A DNA stretch of 64,000 bases from Paragemmobacter ruber (GTDB lineage Bacteria > Pseudomonadota > Alphaproteobacteria > Rhodobacterales > Rhodobacteraceae): assembly GCF_009908315.1 (NCBI RefSeq), contig NZ_JAAATW010000003.1:620001-684000 (forward strand). Reading direction: 5' to 3'. The notes under the pieces were generated by a model. That model worked only from the letters and a program-made list of their open reading frames with translations. It was not told the DNA's origin and searched no databases. The position numbers and the translations under genes are program-made. Every line of letters begins with the position of its first letter. Positions within the stretch are counted from its first letter, which is position 1. Below are positions 28,464 through 37,518 of the stretch, one piece after another.

Positions 28464-29153
28464 TCACAACATCGTCCGCAACCGATAGCCCGGTCCATGC
28501 AGCAGCCGGACAAAGGTGATCGGCGCCTCGGCGGCCCATGTCATCCGCTCGGTCACAAAGACCGGATCACCCGCGCAAAGCCCCAGTGCCGCGGCCTCTT
28601 CCCCGCTGGCGGCTTCGGCGGAAAAGGCAATGTCTCCCGTAGTATAGGCGATGTTCTGCACCAGCCATTCATTGGCGCTGACACGGTCGAAATCGGGGAT
28701 TACACCCCCCGGCACTACCACGGGGTTAAGCCAGCGCACCTCATGCGCAAAGGGCCGCCCGCCCGCCAGATGCAGCGTCTCCAGAAACAAGAGCGCCGTC
28801 CCCGCGGCCACCCCCATCCGCACCGCCACGGCCAAGGGCACAGCCTCCATCCGCCGTGCCAGAACGCGGTGGCCGTAACTTTCACCCCGCGCCTCAACCT
28901 CCTGTCGGATAACGGGAATATCCAATGTCGCCCGGCGCACCGGCAACAGCGCCACCCGCGTTCCCGCCTTGCGCCGCCGCTCCAACAACCCCGCCTCGGC
29001 CAGATCGCGCAGCGCCCGGTTCACCGTTGCCCGCGCCACCCCGAACTCCACCGCCAAGGTCTCCTCACCCGGGATCACCGCCCCCGGCGCCCAGTCCCGC
29101 GCCCGGATGCGGCGCAGCACCTCGGCCCGCACATCCTCCCACCCCGTCATCAT
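28464..29153 (-). CDS. hutC: Histidine utilisation repressor (GntR/HutC family)
   Basis: HutC represses the hut genes until urocanate, the first product of histidine breakdown, binds it. The 229-residue product has an N-terminal GntR helix-turn-helix (IPGEETLAVEFGVARATVNRAL, residues 27-48) and a C-terminal UTRA ligand-binding domain. The ATG overlaps the hutF stop by four bases (ATGA), so it is coupled to hutF. A palindrome fitting HutC-type sites lies in the hutF-hutI intergenic region. Confidence 0.9.
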   Translation of the reverse strand: MMTGWEDVRAEVLRRIRARDWAPGAVIPGEETLAVEFGVARATVNRALRDLAEAGLLERRRKAGTRVALLPVRRATLDIPVIRQEVEARGESYGHRVLARRMEAVPLAVAVRMGVAAGTALLFLETLHLAGGRPFAHEVRWLNPVVVPGGVIPDFDRVSANEWLVQNIAYTTGDIAFSAEAASGEEAAALGLCAGDPVFVTERMTWAAEAPITFVRLLHGPGYRLRTML

Positions 29154-30505
29154 GCCCGCTCCCGCAGGTCGCGCATCACCGCGCGGAACCGCGCCGCCAC
29201 GGCGTCGCGCGCCACATGCCGCCCGCCCTGCACGATGTGCCGCCCGCCAGACCAGACCTCGGCCACCAGCGCATCATGTCCGGCAAAAACAAAGGCATCA
29301 AGGATCTCATCCCCCCCGCGCCCCTCCAGATGCAGGCTTTCGGTGTCCAGCGCCACAAGATCCGCCAGCGCGCCCTCGGCGATCACGCCGCCCGCCCGGC
29401 CCGCCGCCTGCGCCCCGCCCGCGACCGCCCCCTCCCACAGCACCCGGCCCGTAGACCGCGCGCCCTCCGCCAGCATGGCCCGCCCCCGATCCCGCAGCCG
29501 CTGCGAATATTCCAGCAGCCGCAATTCCTCGGCGAGGCTGATCCTCACATTGGAATCCGACCCCACGCCCCAGCGCCCGCCCGCCCCGACAAAACGCACC
29601 CCATCAAAGATGCCATCGCCCAGATTCGCCTCGGTGATCGGGCACAGCCCCGCCACCGCGCCCGACCGCGCCAAGGCCAGCGTTTCAGTAGGCGTCATCT
29701 GCGTGCAATGGATGCCGCACCAATGCCCATCCACCGCGAAATTCCCCAAAAGCCATTCCACCGGCCGCGCGCCATAGGCGGCCAGAACCTCTTCAACTTC
29801 CGCCACTTGCTCGGCCACATGGATATGGATCGGCGCGCCCGGCGCGATCCCCTCCGCCAGCCGCAGCCCCGCCACATCCACCGCCCGCAACGAATGTGGC
29901 GCAACCCCCGTCACCCCGTCCGGCACGCGCCTCACCGCTGCCGCTGCCCCCTCCCACAGGGCGGCAAAGCGCTCCGCATCATTGCCAAACCGCATCTGCC
30001 CCTGCGTCAGCGCTCGCCCGTCGCAGCCCCCCCGCTGATACAGCACCGGCAGCAGCGTCAGGCCGAACCCGGTCTCATCCGCCGCGTTGACGATCCGTTC
30101 AGACATTTCTGCGAGGCTTGCATAAGGCGCGCCTCCGGGCTGATGATGCAGATAGTGGAATTCCGCCACGGCGGCGAACCCGGCCTCGGCCATCTCCACC
30201 ATCACCTGCGCGGCGATGGCCTCCACATCCTCGGGCGTCAGCCGATCCAGAAAGCGGTACATCAGGCTCCGCCAGGTCCAGAAACTGTCCTGCCCCGCGC
30301 TGCGCCGCTCCGTCATGCCCGCCATCGCGCGCTGGAACATGTGGGAATGAAGGTTTACCGGCGCAGGCAACAGGCAGCCCACGCGCAGCCCCGCCCGCCA
30401 TTGGCTTCCCGGCAGGGCGGAAGCGATGCGCCCGCCCTCGATCCGCAGCGCCACATCCCGCGCCCAACCCCCCGGCAAAAGCGCCCAATCGGCATGGATC
30501 TGCAT
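29150..30505 (-). CDS. hutF: Formimidoylglutamate deiminase
   Basis: HutF converts N-formimidoyl-L-glutamate to N-formyl-L-glutamate and ammonia, the first of two steps in the five-enzyme histidine route. The 451-residue product is an amidohydrolase with VNLHSHMFQRAMAGM (metal ligands), HIHVAEQ, HCTQMTP and VGSDSNV. The start ATG at 30505 follows GAGGGG. The deformylase HutG, which would finish the route, is not in this window. hutF is transcribed away from hutI and shares an intergenic operator region with it. Confidence 0.95.
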   Translation of the reverse strand: MQIHADWALLPGGWARDVALRIEGGRIASALPGSQWRAGLRVGCLLPAPVNLHSHMFQRAMAGMTERRSAGQDSFWTWRSLMYRFLDRLTPEDVEAIAAQVMVEMAEAGFAAVAEFHYLHHQPGGAPYASLAEMSERIVNAADETGFGLTLLPVLYQRGGCDGRALTQGQMRFGNDAERFAALWEGAAAAVRRVPDGVTGVAPHSLRAVDVAGLRLAEGIAPGAPIHIHVAEQVAEVEEVLAAYGARPVEWLLGNFAVDGHWCGIHCTQMTPTETLALARSGAVAGLCPITEANLGDGIFDGVRFVGAGGRWGVGSDSNVRISLAEELRLLEYSQRLRDRGRAMLAEGARSTGRVLWEGAVAGGAQAAGRAGGVIAEGALADLVALDTESLHLEGRGGDEILDAFVFAGHDALVAEVWSGGRHIVQGGRHVARDAVAARFRAVMRDLRERA

Positions 30506-30517
30506 AAGGCCCCTCGC

Positions 30518-30547
30518 TTGACATCCGTCATTATGTATAGACATAAT
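30518..30547 (+). promoter_or_regulatory. hutIHU promoter with overlapping HutC-type operator
   Basis: TTGACA (30518-30523) and CATAAT (30542-30547) are spaced by 18 bases, a good sigma-70 promoter reading toward hutI. The perfect palindrome ATTATGT-ATAG-ACATAAT at 30530-30547 covers the -10 region. Its core TGTATAGACA is one base from the TGTATATACA seen in HutC sites. Binding of HutC here should block the promoter. Confidence 0.75.
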
Positions 30548-30578
30548 ACCGTCATGTGCAGACAAAAGGCAAGGGGCC

Positions 30579-31769
30579 ATGGCGATTCTCCTGACCGGGC
30601 TACAAGCGGCAACGATGATCGGCGGCTACGGCCTGATCCCCGATGCCGCCCTTCTGATCGAAGGCCCCCGCATCGCCTGGATCGGCCCGCGCGACAGCGC
30701 CCCCACTGGCCACGAAACCCGTGATTTCCAAGGCCGCCTTCTGACGCCGGGCCTGATTGATGCGCATAGCCACATCGTCTTTGGCGGCCACCGCGCGGCC
30801 GAATTCGAGCAGCGCCTGCAGGGGGCCAGCTACGAACAGATCGCCCGCGCCGGAGGCGGCATCCTCTCCACCGTCACCGCCACGCGGGCAGCGACCGAGG
30901 ATGACCTTGTCGCCCAAGCCCTGCCCCGGCTGGATGCGATGATCCGGCAAGGCGCCACCACGGTCGAGGTAAAGTCAGGCTACGGCCTGACTGTTCGGGA
31001 CGAAATCAAGATGCTGCGCGCCGCCCGCCGCCTCGGCCAGATGCGCGCGGTCACGATCCGGACCACCCACCTCGCCGCCCACGCCGTCCCGCCCGAATAT
31101 GCGGGCCGCGCCGATGCCTATATCGAAGAGGTGGCCATCCCCTCGCTGCGCGCCGCGCAGGCCGAAGGGCTTGTGGATGCGGTGGACGCCTTCTGCGAAA
31201 CCATCGCCTTCTCGCCCGCGCAGGTGGATCGCCTCTTCACTGCCGCCCGCGCGCTCGGCCTGCGGGTGAAGCTGCACGCCGAACAACTATCCGATCTGGG
31301 CGGCGCCGCGCTGGCCGCCCGCCATGCCGCCCTGTCGGCCGATCACCTCGAATATCTCTCGGCGGAAGGCATCGCCGACATGGCGCTGGCAGGCACCGTC
31401 GCCACCATCCTGCCGGGGGCCTTCTACACGCTGCGCGAAACGCAAATGCCCCCCATCGCCGCCCTACGCGCGGCAGGTGTGCCGATGGCCGTTGCCACTG
31501 ATTGCAACCCCGGCTCTTCCCCGATGACATCGCTCACGCTTGCCATGAACATGGCGTGCACCCTGTTCCGCCTCACGCCGGAAGAGGCGCTCCTCGGCAC
31601 CACCGCACATGCCGCCCGCGCCCTTGGCCTGTCCGACCGTGGCACCCTCGCCCCCGGCCAGCGCGCCGATCTCTGCCTGTGGGACGCCACCCACCCCGCC
31701 GAACTGTCCTATCGCATCGGGGCCGAGGCCCTGCACACCCGCATCACCGGAGGCCGCCTTGACGCCTGA
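30579..31769 (+). CDS. hutI: Imidazolonepropionase
   Basis: HutI hydrolyses imidazolone-5-propionate to formimidoylglutamate. The 396-residue product is an amidohydrolase-superfamily metalloenzyme: [23 protein letters not shown] (metal-binding HxH), [17 protein letters not shown], and TDCNPGSSP near the C-terminus. The ATG at 30579 follows AAGGGG. It is the first gene of the plus-strand hut operon, and its end overlaps hutH by 11 bases. Confidence 0.96.
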   Translation: MAILLTGLQAATMIGGYGLIPDAALLIEGPRIAWIGPRDSAPTGHETRDFQGRLLTPGLIDAHSHIVFGGHRAAEFEQRLQGASYEQIARAGGGILSTVTATRAATEDDLVAQALPRLDAMIRQGATTVEVKSGYGLTVRDEIKMLRAARRLGQMRAVTIRTTHLAAHAVPPEYAGRADAYIEEVAIPSLRAAQAEGLVDAVDAFCETIAFSPAQVDRLFTAARALGLRVKLHAEQLSDLGGAALAARHAALSADHLEYLSAEGIADMALAGTVATILPGAFYTLRETQMPPIAALRAAGVPMAVATDCNPGSSPMTSLTLAMNMACTLFRLTPEEALLGTTAHAARALGLSDRGTLAPGQRADLCLWDATHPAELSYRIGAEALHTRITGGRLDA

Positions 31770-33318
31770 AACCCTGCCCCCCAAAACGCTGGTTCCAGAA
31801 ACGCTGGTCCCGGGCGAAACCACACTGGCCCAGCTCGAACGTCTCTACCGCAGCGGCGCGCCGGCCCGCCTCGCCCCCGCCGCCCGCGCAGGCGTCGAGG
31901 CCGCCGCCGCCCGCATCGCAACTGCGGCGGCGGGCGACGCGGCGGTCTACGGGGTGAATACGGGCTTCGGCAAGCTCGCCTCGCTCAAGATCGCGGCCAA
32001 GGACACGGCGACGCTCCAGCGCAACCTGATCCTGTCGCATTGCTGCGGCGTCGGCCCGGCCATGCCGCGCGATATCGCGCGGCTCATGATGGCCTTGAAA
32101 CTTCTCTCCCTCGGACGCGGCGCCTCCGGCGTGCGGTGGGAGGTGGTCGCCCTGATCGAAGCCATGCTAGAAAAAGAGGTTACCCCCATCATCCCCGCCC
32201 AAGGCTCCGTCGGCGCCTCCGGCGACCTCGCCCCCCTTGCCCATATGACCGCCGTGATGATCGGCGCGGGCGATGCCGAGTTCGCAGGAAACATTCTCTC
32301 CGGGGCCGAAGCCCTTGCAAAGGCAGGACTTTCCCCCGTAACGCTTGGCCCGAAAGAAGGCCTCGCCCTGATCAACGGCACCCAGTTCAGCACCGCCTAT
32401 GCACTGGCGGGCCTCTTCGACGCCTGGCGCAATGCCCAAGCCGCCCTCGTCACCTCGGCCCTGTCAACCGATGCCATCATGGGCAGCACGGCCCCCCTCC
32501 ACCCCCAGATCCACGCCCTGCGCGGCCATGCCGGCCAGATCGAGGCCGCCGCCACCCTGCGCGCCCTGCTCGACGGTTCGGAAATTCGCGAAAGCCACCG
32601 TGACGGCGATACCCGCGTGCAGGATCCCTATTGCATCCGCTGCCAGCCACAAGTGACCGGCGCAGCGATGGACATCCTGCGTCAGGCCGCCCAAACCCTT
32701 GAGATCGAGGCAAATGCCGCCACCGACAACCCGCTGGTGCTGGCCGACGGCCAGATCGTTTCGGGCGGCAACTTCCACGCCGAACCCGTGGGGTTCGCCG
32801 CCGACATGATCGCGCTCGCGATCAGCGAGATAGGCGCCATCGCCCAGCGCCGCGTGGCCCTGATGGTGGACCCGACCCTCTCCTTCGACCTGCCGCCCTT
32901 CCTGACCCCGAACCCCGGCCTCAACTCCGGCCTGATGATCGCCGAGGTGACCACGGCGGCGCTGATGAGCGAGAACAAACACCTCGCCCATCCCACCGTC
33001 ACCGACAGCACCCCCACCTCAGCGAACCAAGAGGACCATGTCAGCATGGCCGCCCATGGCGCGCGCCGCCTTTGCCAGATGAACGCCAACCTCGCCCGGA
33101 TCCTGGGGGTCGAGGCGCTCTGCGCCGCGCAGGGGATCGAGTTTCGCGCCCCGCTGCAAACCTCCGTGGCCCTGCAGGCCACGGTGGCCCGCCTGCGCCG
33201 CGACGTCGCCACGTTGGGCGAAGACCGCTACCTCGCCCCCGATCTCGAAACCGCCGCGCGCCTTGTCGCCAACGGCGATCTGGCACAAGCCGCAGGCCTC
33301 CCCCTTCCCACCCTCTGA
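31759..33318 (+). CDS. hutH: Histidine ammonia-lyase (TTG start)
   Basis: HutH removes ammonia from histidine to give urocanate. The MIO-forming triad Ala-Ser-Gly is at residues 153-155 in the motif [12 protein letters not shown], and the family blocks VNTGFGKLA and [10 protein letters not shown] follow. The likely start is TTG at 31759, six bases after CCGGAGG and overlapping the end of hutI; no ATG or GTG fits the ribosome-binding site. The first 20 residues contain an imperfect repeat ([18 protein letters not shown]), and the MIO triad is about ten residues later than in typical HutH, so the N-terminal extension may be real or may mean a start somewhat later. Confidence 0.92.
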   Translation: MTPETLPPKTLVPETLVPGETTLAQLERLYRSGAPARLAPAARAGVEAAAARIATAAAGDAAVYGVNTGFGKLASLKIAAKDTATLQRNLILSHCCGVGPAMPRDIARLMMALKLLSLGRGASGVRWEVVALIEAMLEKEVTPIIPAQGSVGASGDLAPLAHMTAVMIGAGDAEFAGNILSGAEALAKAGLSPVTLGPKEGLALINGTQFSTAYALAGLFDAWRNAQAALVTSALSTDAIMGSTAPLHPQIHALRGHAGQIEAAATLRALLDGSEIRESHRDGDTRVQDPYCIRCQPQVTGAAMDILRQAAQTLEIEANAATDNPLVLADGQIVSGGNFHAEPVGFAADMIALAISEIGAIAQRRVALMVDPTLSFDLPPFLTPNPGLNSGLMIAEVTTAALMSENKHLAHPTVTDSTPTSANQEDHVSMAAHGARRLCQMNANLARILGVEALCAAQGIEFRAPLQTSVALQATVARLRRDVATLGEDRYLAPDLETAARLVANGDLAQAAGLPLPTL

Positions 33319-33330
33319 AAGGGCAACCCC

Positions 33331-35013
33331 ATGAACACCCGTCACAATCTCCGCGACATCTACCCCCCCACCGGCCCCGAGATCACCGCCAAAAGCTGGC
33401 TGACCGAGGCGCCGATGCGGATGCTCATGAACAACCTGCACCCCGACGTGGCCGAAAACCCGCATGAGCTGGTGGTCTATGGCGGGATCGGCCGCGCCGC
33501 GCGCACGTGGGAGGATTTCGATCGCATCGTCGCCACGCTGAAGACGCTGAACGATGACGAAACCCTGCTTGTGCAATCCGGCAAGCCCGTCGGCGTCTTC
33601 CGCACCCACAAGGACGCGCCCCGCGTCCTGATCGCCAATTCCAACCTCGTGCCGCACTGGGCGACCTGGGATCACTTCAACGAACTCGATAAGCGCGGGC
33701 TGGCCATGTATGGCCAGATGACCGCCGGGTCCTGGATCTACATCGGCACCCAGGGCATCGTGCAAGGCACCTATGAGACCTTCGCCGAAGCCGGCCGCCA
33801 GCATTACGGCGGCGATCTCAAGGGGCGCTGGATCCTCACCGGCGGCCTGGGCGGCATGGGCGGCGCGCAGCCGCTGGCCGCCGTCATGGCGGGGGCCTGC
33901 TGCCTTGCGGTGGAGGTGGACGAAACCCGCATCGATTTCCGCATCCGCACCAGATACTTGGACGCCAAGGCGAAGACGCTGGATGAAGCCCTCGCCCTCA
34001 TCGCCGACTGGACGGCGAAGGGCGAGGCGAAATCCGTGGGCCTTCTGGGCAACGCCGCCGAGGTCTTCCCCGAACTCGTCACCCGCATGAAACAGGGCGG
34101 GCCAAGACCGGACATCGTCACCGACCAGACCTCGGCCCATGATCCCCTGCACGGCTACTGCCCCGTCGGCTGGACCACCGCCGAATGGCGCGCCAAACAG
34201 GAAACCGCCCCGAAAGAGGTAGAGAAAGCCGCCCGCGCCTCCATGCGCGCCCATGTTGCCGCGATGGTGGATTTCTGGAACGCAGGCGTCCCCACGCTCG
34301 ACTACGGCAACAACATCCGTCAGGTCGCGCAGGATGAAGGGCTGGAAAACGCCTTCGCCTTCCCCGGCTTCGTTCCCGCCTATATCCGCCCCCTGTTCTG
34401 CAAGGGCATAGGCCCCTTCCGCTGGTGCGCGCTGTCGGGTGACCCCGAGGATATCTATGCCACCGACCGCGCGATGAAGCAGCTTTTCCCGGAAAATGCC
34501 CATCTCCACCGCTGGCTCGACATGGCAGGCGAACGCATTGCCTTTCAGGGCCTCCCCGCCCGCATCTGCTGGATCGGTCTTGGCGACCGCCACCGCGCAG
34601 GGCTGATGTTCAACGACATGGTGAAATCGGGGGAACTCAAGGCCCCCGTCGTGATCGGGCGCGACCATCTGGACTCAGGCTCCGTCGCCTCGCCCAACCG
34701 CGAAACCGAGGCGATGAAGGACGGCTCCGACGCCGTCTCCGACTGGCCGCTTCTGAACGCGCTGCTGAACACCGCCTCTGGCGCGACATGGGTCTCGCTC
34801 CACCACGGCGGCGGGGTGGGCATGGGGTTCAGCCAGCATTCCGGGATGGTCATCGTGGCCGACGGCTCTGACGACGCCGCGCGCCGCCTGAACAACGTGC
34901 TCTGGAACGATCCGGCCACCGGCGTGATGCGCCATGCCGATGCGGGCTATGACATCGCGCTCGACCACGCCCGGGCGATGGACCTGCGCCTGCCGGGCAT
35001 ACTGGGGAACTGA
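33331..35013 (+). CDS. hutU: Urocanate hydratase
   Basis: HutU converts urocanate to imidazolonepropionate, using tightly bound NAD+. The 560-residue product has the full family pattern: [38 protein letters not shown] for NAD binding, [12 protein letters not shown] with the conserved aspartate, and [17 protein letters not shown]. The order hutI-hutH-hutU completes the urocanate part of the pathway. A G-tract hairpin follows the stop codon. Confidence 0.96.
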   Translation: MNTRHNLRDIYPPTGPEITAKSWLTEAPMRMLMNNLHPDVAENPHELVVYGGIGRAARTWEDFDRIVATLKTLNDDETLLVQSGKPVGVFRTHKDAPRVLIANSNLVPHWATWDHFNELDKRGLAMYGQMTAGSWIYIGTQGIVQGTYETFAEAGRQHYGGDLKGRWILTGGLGGMGGAQPLAAVMAGACCLAVEVDETRIDFRIRTRYLDAKAKTLDEALALIADWTAKGEAKSVGLLGNAAEVFPELVTRMKQGGPRPDIVTDQTSAHDPLHGYCPVGWTTAEWRAKQETAPKEVEKAARASMRAHVAAMVDFWNAGVPTLDYGNNIRQVAQDEGLENAFAFPGFVPAYIRPLFCKGIGPFRWCALSGDPEDIYATDRAMKQLFPENAHLHRWLDMAGERIAFQGLPARICWIGLGDRHRAGLMFNDMVKSGELKAPVVIGRDHLDSGSVASPNRETEAMKDGSDAVSDWPLLNALLNTASGATWVSLHHGGGVGMGFSQHSGMVIVADGSDDAARRLNNVLWNDPATGVMRHADAGYDIALDHARAMDLRLPGILGN

Positions 35014-35021
35014 AACAGGAA

Positions 35022-35091
35022 GGGGGGCTTTGCGCCCCCCTCTTCGCCTGCGGCGAATTCACCCCCCGCAGGATATTTTCACAACGGGGAA
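35022..35091 (+). terminator. Gene-end repeat, copy 3, after hutU
   Basis: GGGGGG and CCCCCC at 35022-35040 form a stem around CTTTGCG. Then CCCCCCGCAGGATATTT and CAACGGGGAA follow at 35062-35091. It is the same order of parts as at 22386-22441, on the opposite strand, again soon after a stop codon. Its A/T block and that of the copy at 35135-35190 are inverted relative to each other. Confidence 0.7.
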
Positions 35092-35134
35092 GGCCACTTG
35101 GCCCTATCCCCCTCTTTTTCACTCCCCCGCTCCT

Positions 35135-35190
35135 TCCCCGTTGAGCAAATATCCTGCGGGGGGTCCGAGGGGCGCAAAGTCCCCCGGTCC
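35135..35190 (-). repeat. Gene-end repeat, copy 4, after the PHP gene
   Basis: On the minus strand this begins five bases after the PHP gene stop. The stem is CCGGGGG, loop around CTTTGCG, CCCCTCGG, followed by CCCCCCGCAGGATATTT and CAACGGGGAA. Because it faces copy 3 head-on, the two can also pair to form one long hairpin between convergent genes. Confidence 0.75.
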
Positions 35191-35194
35191 AACC

Positions 35195-36148
35195 TCAGGT
35201 CCGGGGATTGCCCCCCTCCACTTCGCGCCAGAACGGGTTGGACCATGCCCGCCTTCCCGCCGCGTCGATCACCGTCACGCGCAGCCATGGGCTGTTCAGA
35301 AGCCGCGCCAGAGGCACCTCCGTCCGGGTCATGGACGCCCCATGCACCCCCTTCGCCCCTGTCCCCCACCCCTGCACGATCACCGAGGATACGGCGCTGC
35401 TTTCCACCACCAGCCTGTCGTCCTCGATCCGCACATCGCGCAATTCCGGCCCCTGCGAGGAATAGAAATCCCCCCGTTTCAGCGCCGCCAGCAGCGCCTC
35501 GGGTTCATTCGCCTGCGATTTCACCATCACCCAGCCGCCGAAATGATCGGGCTCGGAGAAATGCGCGTCATCCGTGGCGATCATGGTCAGGTTGCGCCCT
35601 TCGGTCAGCAGCAGGTCGGTGATGGCGAAACCGTCCGGCCTGTCGCAGCCGGTGGCGCAGCCATGATTGTAGACCTCCACCGCATGGGCGGCCGTCACCG
35701 CTCGCGCATCCGCCAGCGTAAGGCCCGACCATTGCGGATGGGCAATCGCCACGAAGGCCCCCGCCGCGACCGCCCGCGCCGCGATTTCGGCCGCTGTTTC
35801 CTGATCGGGGCGCGGCACGAAATCCGGGGAATTGGACGGCGCGAAATCGGGTGGCAGGCCAACGGCGAGGATATGCCACAACTCGCCATTCGCCATCGCC
35901 CCAGAGTGAAGTTCCGCCCCGAGGATGGTGGTGAACCCCTCTGTCCGGAACGGCACCGTATCCACGATCGGATAGTCCCACAGCCCCACGAAGTGATCGG
36001 TCAGCGCAAGGAAATCATACCCTTCCGCGCGATAGCGGCGACAGACTTCCTCTGGGGACAGAACACCGTCAGACCGGGTGGAATGGGTATGTAGGTTCCC
36101 CCGCCAGAAGCGGCCGGGGGCAGTGAAGGCGGAAAGCGGTCGGGTCAT
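35195..36148 (-). CDS. PHP-domain metal-dependent phosphoesterase (CehA/McbA type)
   Basis: The 317-residue product starts with WRGNLHTHSTRSDG, the first PHP metal motif, followed by LALTDH, HPQW and ATDDAHF. These are typical of the CehA/McbA branch of PHP-fold hydrolases. Such enzymes act on phosphate esters or other ester/amide substrates. The exact substrate is unknown. The ATG at 36148 was preferred to the one at 36157 because GAGGG lies nine bases before it. The gene faces hutU tail to tail and diverges from the ArsR gene across 260 bases. Confidence 0.75.
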   Translation of the reverse strand: MTRPLSAFTAPGRFWRGNLHTHSTRSDGVLSPEEVCRRYRAEGYDFLALTDHFVGLWDYPIVDTVPFRTEGFTTILGAELHSGAMANGELWHILAVGLPPDFAPSNSPDFVPRPDQETAAEIAARAVAAGAFVAIAHPQWSGLTLADARAVTAAHAVEVYNHGCATGCDRPDGFAITDLLLTEGRNLTMIATDDAHFSEPDHFGGWVMVKSQANEPEALLAALKRGDFYSSQGPELRDVRIEDDRLVVESSAVSSVIVQGWGTGAKGVHGASMTRTEVPLARLLNSPWLRVTVIDAAGRRAWSNPFWREVEGGNPRT

Positions 36149-36263
36149 GTTCGGCATCCCTCATGAGTCGCCTTCAGAGTAGAACACCCCCCGCAGAAGG
36201 GCCGTCTGGTCGCGACCTCGACCACCAAAGGCGACCCGCTGCGACAAAATCGTGAACAAAACA

Positions 36264-36278
36264 CCACAAACTTTGTGG
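36264..36278. promoter_or_regulatory. 15-base palindrome in the PHP-ArsR divergent gap
   Basis: CCACAAA and TTTGTGG surround a single C as a perfect palindrome. It lies between the divergently transcribed PHP gene and the ArsR gene, and is a candidate operator. It does not match the published SqrR or BigR site types as I remember them, so no binding protein is assigned. Confidence 0.35.
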
Positions 36279-36408
36279 CACGCGGTCTTCACAGATCGGC
36301 CTTTCGATCACATGTCTCACGTGGCGCGCGCCGTCTGCCTTCGTTTAACCGCCATCGCGTGGCATCGTGGGGGCCCGGTCGGCGCGCTGGCGATGGATGG
36401 GGGGGGAC

Positions 36409-36771
36409 ATGCAGGTTCACGCGCCAGAGGCGGGATTTGGGGTGGCAGTGGAAGCGGGCGACGCAGACAAGCTGCCCGTCGCCCAGATGACGGCCCGCGC
36501 AACGACGGCGGCGGCCTTTCTCAAGGCCCTGTCGCATGAGGGCCGCCTGATGATCCTGTGCCACCTCTCCACCGGCGAGAAATCGGTGACAGAGCTTGAA
36601 CGCCTGCTCGACAGCCGTCAGGCCGCCGTGAGCCAGCAGTTAGCGCGCCTGCGGCTCGAAGGGCTGGTCGCCTGCCGCCGCGAAGGCAAGGCGATCTATT
36701 ATTCCATCCAAGATCCCAAGGTCAGCCGGACCATCGCGCTGGTCTATGACATGTTCTGCTGCGGGGCGTGA
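36409..36771 (+). CDS. ArsR-family regulator of the BigR/SqrR persulfide-sensor type
   Basis: The 120-residue product has an ArsR winged helix (residues 35-100: KALSHEGRLMILCHL, SRQAAVSQQLARLRLEGLV). It lacks the metal-binding ELCVCDL box. It has Cys51 in MILC and Cys117 in the C-terminal helix, 66 residues apart; this matches the two-cysteine spacing of BigR (42/108) and SqrR (41/107), which sense reactive sulfur by forming a polysulfide bridge. There is an extra Cys118. An alternative start at 36487 would still keep both key cysteines. No sulfide quinone reductase gene is next to it. Confidence 0.75.
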   Translation: MQVHAPEAGFGVAVEAGDADKLPVAQMTARATTAAAFLKALSHEGRLMILCHLSTGEKSVTELERLLDSRQAAVSQQLARLRLEGLVACRREGKAIYYSIQDPKVSRTIALVYDMFCCGA

Positions 36772-37518
36772 TCATCCCCGCCCGACAAACGGCATGTCCC
36801 GCGCCATGATGGTGAGGAACGGGATATTGGCCGACAGCGGCAGGTTGGCCATGTGCATCACCGCCTCTGCCACATGGGTGACATCCATCACAGGCTCGGC
36901 CCGGATCGACCCGTCGGCCTGCAGCACGCCTTGCGGAAAGGCGGCGGCCATCTCGGTCAGCGCGTTGCCGATGTCGATTTGACCGCAGGCAATGTCAAAG
37001 CGCCGCCCGTCCAGCGCCAGCGTCCGTGTCAGCCCCGTCACCGCATGTTTCGACGTGGTATAGGGCGCCGATCCGGGGCGCGGCGCATGGGCCGAGATGG
37101 ACCCGTTGTTGATGATCCGCCCCCCCTGCGGCGATTGCCGCCGCATCTGCCCAAAGGCCGCCCGCGCGCAAAGGAACATGCCTGTAATGTTCACCTCGCA
37201 CAGCCGCAGCCAATCTTCGACCGGGATCTCGTCGATCGGGGCGGCCTTGGCCGAGATTCCCGCATTGTTGAACAGCACATCCAGCCGCCCCCAATGCCGC
37301 GCAAGCTGTGCAAAGGCGCGATCCACCTGATCGGGCTTGCCCACATCGGCGGGCAGGATCAACGCCTGTTCCCCCGTCGCGGCCCCCTGCGCGGTTTCTT
37401 CCAGCGCGTCCGCGCGGCGCCCCATCAGCGCCACGCGCCATCCCGCCGCAAGGAAGGCGCGCGCCGTGGCCCGGCCGATGCCGCTGCCCGCGCCGGTGAT
37501 CAGGATGGTCCGGGTCAT
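36772..37518 (-). CDS. SDR family oxidoreductase
   Basis: The 248-residue product has ITGAGSGIGRATARAF, NNAGIS, INNGSISAHAP with the catalytic serine and YTTSK with Tyr/Lys. The ATG at 37518 follows GGAGG and overlaps the stop of the glycosyltransferase gene upstream by four bases (ATGA). The last part of the protein is less typical and has no GGxxxx end signature. Its coupling to a glycosyltransferase suggests that it may act on a sugar or glycan precursor, but that is inference from position. Confidence 0.8.
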   Translation of the reverse strand: MTRTILITGAGSGIGRATARAFLAAGWRVALMGRRADALEETAQGAATGEQALILPADVGKPDQVDRAFAQLARHWGRLDVLFNNAGISAKAAPIDEIPVEDWLRLCEVNITGMFLCARAAFGQMRRQSPQGGRIINNGSISAHAPRPGSAPYTTSKHAVTGLTRTLALDGRRFDIACGQIDIGNALTEMAAAFPQGVLQADGSIRAEPVMDVTHVAEAVMHMANLPLSANIPFLTIMARDMPFVGRG

